From: Vibrio ostreicida
GTDB lineage: Bacteria; Pseudomonadota; Gammaproteobacteria; Enterobacterales; Vibrionaceae
DNA length: 64,000 nucleotides
NCBI RefSeq assembly: GCF_013074385.2
Contig: NZ_JABEYA020000001.1
Span: forward strand, 186,001-250,000
Direction of reading: 5' to 3'
Positions 1 to 7,343 of the stretch are shown here, in pieces (position 1 is the first letter of the stretch; each line of letters starts with the position of its first letter). The notes beneath the pieces were generated by a model that made no database searches, was not told the DNA's origin, and saw nothing but the letters and a program-made list of their open reading frames with translations. The translations under genes were made by a program, and so were the position numbers.

Positions 1-104
1 AACACAACATCGCAACAATATGCCAATTGATTCTCGAAGAGAATCAAGCCGTTCAGGCTCTTGCTGCGATAGGGAATATAGAATTTCTCTGGCCGTCAGG
101 CAAT
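1..104 (-). ncRNA. gcvB: GcvB small RNA, 5' part only (runs off left edge)
   Basis: Read on the minus strand, this region starts with ATTGCCTGACGGCC, resembling the E. coli GcvB 5' end (recalled as ACTTCCTGAGCCGG). It passes through a GATTCTC/GAGAATC hairpin (positions about 29-45) and ends in the G/U-rich stretch TTGTTGCGATGTTGTGTT at the window edge. That stretch corresponds to the R1 seed region of GcvB, an Hfq-dependent RNA that represses many amino-acid and peptide transporter mRNAs. It lies head to head with gcvA, as in enterics. The 3' half, including the terminator, is outside the window. The 5' end is inferred from the -10 box, so it may be off by a few bases. Confidence 0.85.
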
Positions 105-108
105 GGAC

Positions 109-116
109 ATTTTATA
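109..116 (-). promoter_or_regulatory. gcvB promoter -10 element
   Basis: On the minus strand TATAAAAT ends about five bases before the inferred GcvB 5' end. It is a good sigma-70 -10 box. No strong -35 is visible, which fits a promoter that needs an activator; GcvA is the known activator in enterics. Confidence 0.6.
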
Positions 117-124
117 ATGTTTCA

Positions 125-141
125 GATTAAAAAAACTAATC
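125..141. promoter_or_regulatory. Candidate GcvA operator between gcvB and gcvA
   Basis: The inverted repeat GATTA-N7-TAATC contains CTAAT, the core described for GcvA sites in E. coli. It lies just upstream of the gcvB -10 box and of the gcvA start. A LysR-type regulator bound here could activate gcvB and repress gcvA. The assignment is inferred from motif and position only. Confidence 0.5.
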
Positions 142-160
142 CACTTTATGGAAGAGCGCT

Positions 161-1069
161 ATGTCTAGAAGATTGCCACCTTTGAACTCTCTAAAAGTAT
201 TTGAAGCCGCTGCTCGTCATTTGAGTTTCACTCGATCAGCGGAAGAGTTATTTGTGACTCAAGCCGCAGTTAGTCACCAAATCAAAGCATTAGAAGAGTT
301 TTTGGGCTTAAAACTATTTAGGCGACGTAATCGTTCATTGTTGTTGACTGAAGAGGGGCAAAGTTACTTTTTAGACATCAAAGATATTTTCACTGCCATT
401 GCTGAAGCAACAGATAAAGTATTAGAGCGCAGTGAGAAAGGAGCATTGACTATTAGTTTACCGCCTAGCTTTGCGATTCAATGGCTTGTTCCTCGGCTAG
501 CGGATTTTAATCAGCAAGAGCCGGACATTGACGTCCGAATTAAAGCGGTCGACATGGATGAAGGTTCCCTGACCGATGATGTCGATGTGGCAATTTACTA
601 TGGACGAGGCAATTGGCCAGGAATGCGAGCAGACAAATTGTATCAGGAGTTCCTTATACCGCTGTGTTCGCCTTCGTTATTAATGAGCAATAAACCATTA
701 GAAAGACTAACGGATCTGCAGCAGCACACGCTTTTGCATGACACTTCTAGGAAGGACTGGAAACAGTTTGTTAAACAGCATGGGGTTGAGGGGATTAACG
801 TCAATCATGGGCCTATATTCAGTCATTCAACTATGGTGCTTCAGGCGGCGGCTCATGGTCAAGGCATCGCATTAGGCAATAATGTTTTGGCCCAGCCAGA
901 AATCGATGCGGGTCGTTTGATCGCGCCATTTGACCAAGTATTGGTGTCTAAAAATGCTTTTTATGTTGTATGCCATGAGCAACAAGCTGACATGGGGCGG
1001 ATCGCGACGTTTCGCGACTGGATGCTAGCCAAGGCGCAAAGCGAGCAAGAGGAGCTATTTGATGACTGA
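161..1069 (+). CDS. gcvA: LysR-type regulator GcvA
   Basis: This 302-residue protein has the LysR-family layout. The N-terminal winged helix-turn-helix (about residues 8-66) contains FTRSAEELFVTQAAVSHQIK, and the periplasmic-binding-like effector domain runs from about 92 to 295. The N-terminus closely follows the GcvA/AmpR subgroup. In enterics GcvA controls the glycine cleavage operon with GcvR and drives transcription of GcvB; the adjacent divergent GcvB RNA here strongly supports this identity. GGAAGAG at 150-156 is the ribosome binding site. The 3' end overlaps the next gene by 8 bases, so the two may be co-transcribed. CTAAT repeats upstream suggest autoregulation. Confidence 0.9.
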   Translation: MSRRLPPLNSLKVFEAAARHLSFTRSAEELFVTQAAVSHQIKALEEFLGLKLFRRRNRSLLLTEEGQSYFLDIKDIFTAIAEATDKVLERSEKGALTISLPPSFAIQWLVPRLADFNQQEPDIDVRIKAVDMDEGSLTDDVDVAIYYGRGNWPGMRADKLYQEFLIPLCSPSLLMSNKPLERLTDLQQHTLLHDTSRKDWKQFVKQHGVEGINVNHGPIFSHSTMVLQAAAHGQGIALGNNVLAQPEIDAGRLIAPFDQVLVSKNAFYVVCHEQQADMGRIATFRDWMLAKAQSEQEELFDD

Positions 1070-1688
1070 GTACCTGATTGATGGTGAACAAGACCATCCG
1101 ACCTTTATTTTCTCCCATGGTGCAGGTGCAGGCATGGAACACAGTTTTATGTCTTCTGTGGCTAAAAGTCTGTCTCAAAAGGGAATACAAGTTGTTCGCT
1201 TTAATTTTCCTTACATGACAAAGCGTAATCAAGATGGAAAGAAACGCCCTCCCGATCGTGCGCCTAAGTTACTTGAAGCCTATAAGGCTGTCATTGATGA
1301 TTTGAACTTAACTGGGCCCGTTGTCATAGGTGGTAAGTCTATGGGGGGCCGTATGGCAAGTTTACTTTCTGATCATAACAAGGTTGCTGCTGTGGCGTGT
1401 TTAGGTTTTCCGTTTCACCCACCCGGTAAGCCGGATAAATTTAAGGGCGATCATCTTGCCGTTATGTCTAAACCATGCTTGATTTTGCAAGGTGAAAGAG
1501 ACACGTTTGGTCATCGAGAAGCGTTGTCAACATACCTTTTATCTGATGCGATAACCGTAGAGTTTATTCCTGATGGTGATCATAGCTTTAAGCCTAGAAA
1601 GCGTTCAGGCCATACGGAGTCTGGCAACATTGCTCTTGCTGTTGAGAGTTTAGCCAATTTCATCTTCGAGGTTTATGATGAAAAGTAA
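1062..1688 (+). CDS. Alpha/beta hydrolase of the KANL3/Tex30 type
   Basis: This is a 208-residue alpha/beta-hydrolase fold protein. FSHGAGAG near the N-terminus is the oxyanion strand-turn, GGKSMGGR (about residues 92-99) is the nucleophile elbow with Ser, GERDTFG supplies the acid residue and DGDHSFK the His. The substrate is unknown; the family contains small serine hydrolases that have not been assigned a reaction. The ATG at 1062 was chosen over the TTG three bases upstream because GAGGAG (1049-1054) is ideally spaced. It overlaps gcvA upstream and the DUF423 gene downstream, so it appears to be translated from a compact operon with gcvA, ygdD and rlmM. In E. coli gcvA, ygdD and rlmM are adjacent without this gene between them. 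Confidence 0.75.
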   Translation: MTEYLIDGEQDHPTFIFSHGAGAGMEHSFMSSVAKSLSQKGIQVVRFNFPYMTKRNQDGKKRPPDRAPKLLEAYKAVIDDLNLTGPVVIGGKSMGGRMASLLSDHNKVAAVACLGFPFHPPGKPDKFKGDHLAVMSKPCLILQGERDTFGHREALSTYLLSDAITVEFIPDGDHSFKPRKRSGHTESGNIALAVESLANFIFEVYDEK

Positions 1689-2076
1689 GTATTTACTAGC
1701 CTTAGGTGGCCTACTTTCCGGAGGTGCAGTGGTTTTGGGCGCTTTTGCTGCACATGGTTTAAAGCATATTCTGTCATCGGTTATGCTCGATGTTTTTGCC
1801 ACGGGGGTTCAGTATCAGTTGATTCATGCACTCGCGATTTTATTGTGTGGCATCTTACTCCAGCTAAAATTGTCTCCGCGGTCACAAAAATATTTCGCCC
1901 TTGCGACAATTTGCTTTATTATCGGCATCTTTTGTTTTAGCGGCAGCCTTTATGCAATCTCTTTAACAGGACTCACTTGGTTTGGTCCCATCACCCCATT
2001 GGGAGGGATAGCTTTTGTGTTAGGTTGGGGGTTGTTCGTTTATGCATCACTACAGATTAAAGAGGTGGATCAGTGA
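1678..2076 (+). CDS. ygdD: DUF423 inner-membrane protein (YgdD-like)
   Basis: A small hydrophobic protein of 132 residues with about four predicted transmembrane helices. The first helix ([20 protein letters not shown]) carries the GAFAAHGLK signature of DUF423/YgdD proteins. The molecular function is not known. Two in-frame ATGs lie at 1675 and 1678; the second has the better spacing from GAGG at 1668-1671. It overlaps the hydrolase upstream and shares GTGA with the start of rlmM downstream, so all three are probably translationally coupled. The pairing with rlmM is conserved in enterics. Confidence 0.85.
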   Translation: MKSKYLLALGGLLSGGAVVLGAFAAHGLKHILSSVMLDVFATGVQYQLIHALAILLCGILLQLKLSPRSQKYFALATICFIIGIFCFSGSLYAISLTGLTWFGPITPLGGIAFVLGWGLFVYASLQIKEVDQ

Positions 2077-3164
2077 AACAATTAATGCTCTATTGCCGCA
2101 GTGGTTTTGAGAAAGAGTGTGCGGGTGAAATACAAGATCGTGCCACTAAGCTAGAAGTGTTCGGTTTTCCTCGTCTTAAAAAGAATACGGGTTTTGTGCT
2201 TTTTGAGTGCTACCAAGAGGCCGATGCTCAGAAACTGGTTAAAGAGCTGGATTTTAAGGCGTTGATTTTTGCTCGTCAGATCTTTGCGGTCGCGACCGAA
2301 ATTATCGATTTGCCGCGAGAAGACCGAATTTCCCCTATTTTGGAACAACTGTCGGCGATAGAAGGCCTGCCTCGTTGTGGTGATCTTCGCATCGAGACAC
2401 CTGACACAAATGAAGCCAAAGAATTGCTTAAGTTTTGTCGAAAGTTTACCGTACCCATGCGCCAAGCTATGCGAGGGAAAGGTATCTTATTGGCGAAAGA
2501 CAGTCCCAATAAGCCTGTACTGCATTTGTGCTTTGTGGCGTCAGGGCACTGCTTCATCGGTTATTCTCTACCAAACAATAACTCTCAATTTTTTATGGGG
2601 ATCCCGCGTTTAAAGTTTCCCTCTGATGCTCCAAGCCGTTCAACTTTGAAGTTAGAAGAGGCGTTCCATGTATTTATACCTCGTGAAGAGTGGGATGAAC
2701 GCCTCGCTTCGGGTATGTGGGGGGTTGATTTAGGGGCGTGCCCAGGTGGATGGACTTACCAGTTAGTGAAACGTTCGATGTTTGTCCATTCAGTCGACAA
2801 TGGCATGATGGCGGATAGCTTGATGGAAACTGGGCAGGTGAAACATCATCAGGAAGACGGTTTTAAGTTTGAGCCTGCGCGTAAGAACATCACGTGGTTG
2901 GTCTGCGATATGATTGAAAAACCTTCCCGTGTTGCACAGTTGATGGGGGAGTGGATTATCAGCGGTTGGGCTAAGGAAGCCATTTTCAACCTCAAGCTGC
3001 CGATGAAAGGACGTTATGATGAAGTGTTAGAGGACATCGATAACCTGAAAATCTTTCTGAGTGAAAATGGTGTTAAATTTAAGCTTCAAGCCAAGCATCT
3101 TTATCATGATCGTGAAGAAATTACGGTGCATGTCCAGTGCCTCTCAAACATTTCCCCAAGATAG
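2073..3164 (+). CDS. rlmM: 23S rRNA 2'-O-ribose cytidine-2498 methyltransferase RlmM
   Basis: A 363-residue SAM-dependent methyltransferase. The N-terminal THUMP-like region (about residues 1-170) begins [16 protein letters not shown], and the Rossmann methyltransferase domain has [18 protein letters not shown] (about 220-237) as SAM-binding loop. The K-D-K-E-type catalytic residues of the RrmJ-like fold are plausible in the C-terminal half ([17 protein letters not shown]). In E. coli the enzyme methylates C2498 in the peptidyl-transferase centre. It starts with GTG at 2073, overlapping the DUF423 stop as GTGA, with AGAGGTGG upstream as ribosome binding site. It is the last gene of the gcvA-side operon. 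Confidence 0.93.
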   Translation: MKQLMLYCRSGFEKECAGEIQDRATKLEVFGFPRLKKNTGFVLFECYQEADAQKLVKELDFKALIFARQIFAVATEIIDLPREDRISPILEQLSAIEGLPRCGDLRIETPDTNEAKELLKFCRKFTVPMRQAMRGKGILLAKDSPNKPVLHLCFVASGHCFIGYSLPNNNSQFFMGIPRLKFPSDAPSRSTLKLEEAFHVFIPREEWDERLASGMWGVDLGACPGGWTYQLVKRSMFVHSVDNGMMADSLMETGQVKHHQEDGFKFEPARKNITWLVCDMIEKPSRVAQLMGEWIISGWAKEAIFNLKLPMKGRYDEVLEDIDNLKIFLSENGVKFKLQAKHLYHDREEITVHVQCLSNISPR

Positions 3165-3241
3165 CATCACCAATACGCCACTGTTGTCCTGACCGATTGA
3201 GGTAGGACAATAGGGGCACGCTAGAGTGTATTCTATGGTGA

Positions 3242-3270
3242 AAGGGAGGTCAGGGTTTGTTTCCTCCCTT
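3242..3270 (-). terminator. Hairpin at the 3' end of xni
   Basis: AAGGGAGG (3242-3249) pairs perfectly with CCTCCCTT (3263-3270), and the xni stop codon lies in the loop. The T run after the stem on the minus strand is short, so termination may be weak. It lies between the convergent rlmM and xni. A second inverted repeat, TTGTCCT/AGGACAA (3184-3210), lies nearer rlmM. Confidence 0.45.
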
Positions 3271-4035
3271 AGCATGAAAGCGCAGGTCTTGAAGATTAAA
3301 GCCAAGTTCAATATCACTTTTAAGTGCGGATATTTGTCGGCATTTCCTTGCTAAGTGGATATGCTCAGCCAGTTTTTTTCTGTATTTTATGGTCAGTGTC
3401 TCACTGGAGAATGCTTGCTCTATGGTGTCATACTGAGTCAAAATGTCTTTGGCCGCTTTTGGGCCAATACCCGGCACACCAGACAATTGGCTCGAGTTAA
3501 TTCCAGTGAGTCCCCAGTAGTCAGCAAGTTGCCATGGTTGTACACCAAATTCCTTTTCAACAAATGGGGCGTCTAACCAGCGGTGCTGAAAATAATCGCG
3601 TATCTGCAGGCTTGGTGAGAGTAATTGGCAGTAACCTTTATCGGTTGATATAATTGTGACCGTTTGGTTGTGGCTGGCCACTTTCGTCGCCAATGTTGCG
3701 ATAAGATCATCAGCTTCATCGCCGTCTGATAGCAAAGAGTCGATGCCGAGTTCCCACCAAGCTTGCTGAATCGTATCAAGGCCGCTAAGTAAAGGGGCTG
3801 GCATTGGTTTTCGATTTTGTTTGTATTCAGGTAAGAGTTCTGCCCGCCACCCTCTATCTTGCAAATGGTGGTCAAACACGGCGACAATGTGAGTGGGTGT
3901 GGTTTCACTAAGAATTCTATTCAGTGTTTTACCTGTTGTAGCAATGGTTCTTGGAATATCGTTGGGGTCAGGTTGTGCTGAGTGGACCCGGCGAATCAGG
4001 TTCAGAGCATCAATGATAACAAGGTGAATAGACAT
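3250..4035 (-). CDS. xni: Flap endonuclease Xni (exonuclease IX family)
   Basis: A 261-residue protein of the 5'-nuclease family related to the DNA polymerase I 5'-3' exonuclease domain. The start IHLVIIDALNLIRR gives the first metal-binding Asp; SDGDEADDLIATLA and STDKGYCQLL supply further acidic residues. GVPGIGPKAAKDIL (about residues 183-196) is the helix-three-turn-helix DNA-binding motif. Xni is a structure-specific flap endonuclease thought to help process Okazaki-type flaps. The ATG at 4035 is preferred to an upstream in-frame TTG at 4044 because it aligns with the family's usual N-terminus. It lies downstream of ppnN on the same strand, with a strong terminator between them. Confidence 0.9.
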   Translation of the reverse strand: MSIHLVIIDALNLIRRVHSAQPDPNDIPRTIATTGKTLNRILSETTPTHIVAVFDHHLQDRGWRAELLPEYKQNRKPMPAPLLSGLDTIQQAWWELGIDSLLSDGDEADDLIATLATKVASHNQTVTIISTDKGYCQLLSPSLQIRDYFQHRWLDAPFVEKEFGVQPWQLADYWGLTGINSSQLSGVPGIGPKAAKDILTQYDTIEQAFSSETLTIKYRKKLAEHIHLARKCRQISALKSDIELGFNLQDLRFHAKGGNKP

Positions 4036-4040
4036 AGAAA

Positions 4041-4070
4041 TCAAAAAATAAGGGCAATTAAGCCCTTATT
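4041..4070 (-). terminator. Rho-independent terminator of ppnN
   Basis: On the minus strand AATAAGGGC-TTAATT-GCCCTTATT forms a nine-base-pair stem followed by TTTT (4046-4043). It lies directly after ppnN and just before the xni start, so xni probably needs its own promoter or depends on read-through. Confidence 0.85.
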
Positions 4071-4103
4071 GTATCGGATGGTTGCCAGATTACCAGTCGC
4101 TAA

Positions 4104-5468
4104 CTAGCCGCAAGTCTTAATTTGGTAGCAAGGTTCGTAAGCGGTATTGCCCGGTAGTTTCATGCGATCCTGACTGACAAAATCTTGCAGCAACTTGTCC
4201 ATCTTTTTCATGAGCGCTTCATCGCCATCTAGAACAAATGGACCATGTTGTTCAATTTCCCGTATGCCCTCTGCCTTCACATTCCCCGCGACTATCCCTG
4301 AAAATGCTCGCCTTAAGGCGGCAGCCAGATTTTCAGGTTGCTGATTAAGGTGAAGATCGAGACTTGCCATATTCTCGTGAGTGGGTTCAAATGGCAATTG
4401 GAACTCGGGGGCAATTTTCAGTGACCAATTGAAACTGTATGCATCACCAATATCTTTGCGGTGCTGGCGTACATCAGTCATTCCTTGTTTCATAGCCCTA
4501 GCGACTCTTGCTGGGTCATCAACAATAATCTGATAGTGTTTTTGAGCTTCACTACCGAGTGTATCGGCAATAAATTTATCAATTGAACGAAAATAGGCTT
4601 CACTCTCTTTCGGCCCAGTCAAAACAATGGGTAAAGGCTGACGCGCGTTATCAGGGTGCATCATAATCCCTAAAATATACAAAAGCTCCTCGGCGGTGCC
4701 CGCGCCGCCTGGAAAAATGACGATTCCGTGAGCTAACCTGACAAAGGCTTCTAGACGTTTTTCAATGTCCGGCATAATAACGAGTTCATTCACGATTGGA
4801 TTAGGTGGCTCTGCGGCAATAATGGAAGGCTCGGTTAATCCTAAATAACGCTGGTCATAGTAACGTTGTTTTGCATGACCGATCGTCGCGCCTTTCATTG
4901 GCCCTTCCATGGCGCCGGGGCCACAACCAGTACAGATGTTGAGTTCCCTTAACCCTAGCTCATTACCAACTTCGCGTGTGTACTGATATTCTGTTGCATT
5001 TATGGAATGTCCCCCCCAGCAAACCACTAAGTTGGGGGTAATACCTGGAGTAATCGCGCCCGCATTTCGTAGAATGCCAAAAACCAGGTTTGTGATATGG
5101 CTAGCATTGGTTAGGTTTAAGCGTTGGCTGTCAGCGAGGTGCATATTGACATAGACGATGTCTCGCAATACAGAGAACAAATGTTCCTGAATCCCCTTGA
5201 TGATATTGTCATCGACAAACGCGTGATCTGGAGCGTTACTTAACTCGAGTTTAATACCGCGTTCACGGCGTACAACATTAACATCAAAGGAACGGTATCG
5301 ATCGAGCAACTCTTTGGAGTTATCGGTATGGCTACCGGAATTTAATACGGCAAGTGTGCAATTGCGGTAGAGTTGGTACAAATCACTGGCGGCGGTTTTC
5401 TTAAGGCGCTCAACTTCAAGTTGAGAAAGCAGATCCATACTACCAGCCGGACTGATATGAGTGATCAT
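4104..5468 (-). CDS. ppnN: Nucleotide 5'-monophosphate nucleosidase PpnN
   Basis: This 454-residue protein aligns throughout with E. coli PpnN (YgdH). It has the N-terminal regulatory segment ([20 protein letters not shown]), the central LOG/lysine-decarboxylase-like Rossmann domain with the PGGAGTAEE signature (about residues 253-261), and the conserved C-terminal domain. PpnN cleaves purine and pyrimidine nucleoside monophosphates to base and ribose 5-phosphate, and in E. coli is stimulated by (p)ppGpp, linking nucleotide salvage to stringent stress. TAGGAGGTC precedes the ATG at ideal distance. It ends in a strong terminator. Length and motifs are normal for the family. Confidence 0.95.
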   Translation of the reverse strand: MITHISPAGSMDLLSQLEVERLKKTAASDLYQLYRNCTLAVLNSGSHTDNSKELLDRYRSFDVNVVRRERGIKLELSNAPDHAFVDDNIIKGIQEHLFSVLRDIVYVNMHLADSQRLNLTNASHITNLVFGILRNAGAITPGITPNLVVCWGGHSINATEYQYTREVGNELGLRELNICTGCGPGAMEGPMKGATIGHAKQRYYDQRYLGLTEPSIIAAEPPNPIVNELVIMPDIEKRLEAFVRLAHGIVIFPGGAGTAEELLYILGIMMHPDNARQPLPIVLTGPKESEAYFRSIDKFIADTLGSEAQKHYQIIVDDPARVARAMKQGMTDVRQHRKDIGDAYSFNWSLKIAPEFQLPFEPTHENMASLDLHLNQQPENLAAALRRAFSGIVAGNVKAEGIREIEQHGPFVLDGDEALMKKMDKLLQDFVSQDRMKLPGNTAYEPCYQIKTCG

Positions 5469-5666
5469 AATGACCTCCTAGACGAGAGAAGAATTTTTGT
5501 GAAACGTTATTATTGTGGGTTAATCTCTACATTGATGTCACTCAATGAAATATAAATGAATGATTAGTGACATTCTAAGTCTAGCACGTTTTTTTTAGGT
5601 TAGTATTCTAACTATTTGATATGAATGAACCTATCACGAATGATATGCCTGAATAAAGAGAAAGGG

Positions 5667-7232
5667 CTATTTCCAAATCAGTTGATTGGGGCCAGAATGG
5701 GAGGCCTCGTTGAGAAAACGGTTTAGGCGTTCAAGGACCCCTTCTGGCGTGTCAGAATCTTTAAAAGCGGTACTGGAGGTTGACATGGTAATTGAGAGAT
5801 TTTGCTCTCTGAATTTAAACGGAAGTTTGGCCACTTTTCTTTGAATAGTTTGTATGGTGTCAAAGCAGTCATTGTCGATACTGTCAGGCATTAAGACAAT
5901 AAACTCTTCACCAGAAAATCGTGCGACGGTGTCTGTGTTTTTAAACTCACTTTTAATGGTGCGTGCGATGATTTTCAGTGCCTTGTCACCCGCTGTGTAG
6001 CCAAAGCTATCGTTTATCGCTTTAAAACCATCCACATCAAGCAAAATCACTCTAAGGTTGTTTTGAGTACGAATCCAGCGACGATACTCTAGTTCAAGCC
6101 GATCGTTAAAAGCAGTACGGTTATAGATCTTCGTCAAGGGGTCGAGGAGAGCTCGTTTGGTTTGATCTTCTAAACGTCGTCGATAATCTTGGGTAACGTC
6201 AAATAAAGCCTCCAGTTGATTCTTACCAAAACTCATATGCTCTATCAACGTCTGTTCTCGTTGCTCTGCATGATGGAGGCGATCGGAAAGCGAAGAGAGT
6301 TTAGCCAGCAATGGCCTCATATCCGACTGAAGCGTTTCAACAGAGCAAGCTTGCTCGACCTTATTCTTGCTTTCAGAGACGAGCTCATTGAGCTCGCTAT
6401 TGATGCTCTGACGATGTTCGAAGTAAGTCTGGCTTTGATCCACATCTTGAGAAGCTCGGTTTAATGACCGACAAAGCGACGAATTGACTTGCTCAAGAAA
6501 TTTTTCTGAAGTTTGACGTTCATATTTCGTTCCCTGAATGACCAATTTCATGACCTGTAGAATTAACTCGAGTAATGAATGTGTGTTGACACCTATGAGC
6601 AATTTGGTTCGGATGTCTGCCAAAAGTTCACCTGACTCACCCTCGAAATCCAGTTCGGTTATGACATGCTGTAATTCATCAGACAGACTCAACAAAAGTG
6701 CTTTGTCAGTGGCATTAGCGATATGACTGATAGTGGTATCAGGGTTTGAAGTGATGATCTTCAAAGAACGTTCATAAATCGCCAGCAGTTGTTGAGCTGA
6801 ATTTGTTGTTGGGCACCTGATTTCATCAGAGTAGTTGAGGAGGTCGCGAAGGTCCCGTTTTATTTTTGCAGGGAGCCCAGTGACGCGGAGCAAAGCTTCA
6901 CCGCTATTCTTGACCTGTGAATTTAATTGTTCCGTTTGTGTTGCTAAAGCGAGACATTGTTGTTTAAGTAAGCGTTCAAGAACGGCAAATTGAGGAATAA
7001 GAGCACTGACATCTTTTTGTTGTTCTAGTGCTTGTCTAAGTTCGCTGAGGCCTGAGTTGAGTCTTGGGTTTTCTCCCATACAAGCTTCGCTGAGTGAGGC
7101 AAGGATGCGCTTCAGTACTTTTTGTTCTCGATTAAATTTGAACGAAGTATCTCTTTGTGCCAATCGAACTTGTTCCAATTGAGACTTGAGGTTTTGTAAC
7201 TGCAACTGAATATCTTGCCCAAGGACGCCCAT
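5667..7232 (-). CDS. Soluble GGDEF-domain protein (putative diguanylate cyclase, SGEEF motif)
   Basis: A 521-residue protein without signal peptide or membrane segments. Residues 1 to about 355 are largely helical and coiled-coil-like and match no domain I recognise. The C-terminal GGDEF domain (about 360-521) has LLDPLTKIYNRTAF, LLDVDGFKAINDSFGYTAGD and, at the active site, RFSGEEFIVLMP. The signature loop is therefore SGEEF rather than GGDEF or GGEEF. The inhibitory RxxD site upstream is KNTD, lacking the Arg. Metal-binding Asp and the Glu pair are retained, so cyclic-di-GMP synthesis is plausible but unproven. It lies downstream of a TPR protein on the same strand, about 110 bases apart. 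No terminator is obvious after it. Confidence 0.8.
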   Translation of the reverse strand: MGVLGQDIQLQLQNLKSQLEQVRLAQRDTSFKFNREQKVLKRILASLSEACMGENPRLNSGLSELRQALEQQKDVSALIPQFAVLERLLKQQCLALATQTEQLNSQVKNSGEALLRVTGLPAKIKRDLRDLLNYSDEIRCPTTNSAQQLLAIYERSLKIITSNPDTTISHIANATDKALLLSLSDELQHVITELDFEGESGELLADIRTKLLIGVNTHSLLELILQVMKLVIQGTKYERQTSEKFLEQVNSSLCRSLNRASQDVDQSQTYFEHRQSINSELNELVSESKNKVEQACSVETLQSDMRPLLAKLSSLSDRLHHAEQREQTLIEHMSFGKNQLEALFDVTQDYRRRLEDQTKRALLDPLTKIYNRTAFNDRLELEYRRWIRTQNNLRVILLDVDGFKAINDSFGYTAGDKALKIIARTIKSEFKNTDTVARFSGEEFIVLMPDSIDNDCFDTIQTIQRKVAKLPFKFREQNLSITMSTSSTAFKDSDTPEGVLERLNRFLNEASHSGPNQLIWK

Positions 7233-7343
7233 GAAAATATAAACTCAGTGTTGGTAAAGCCAAACCAGACCTTATTTAGTAATCTGAAGATGATATCAAA
7301 TTAAAAGGTGCCGTCACGCTAAAACAATGTATTTGGGTGGTTT

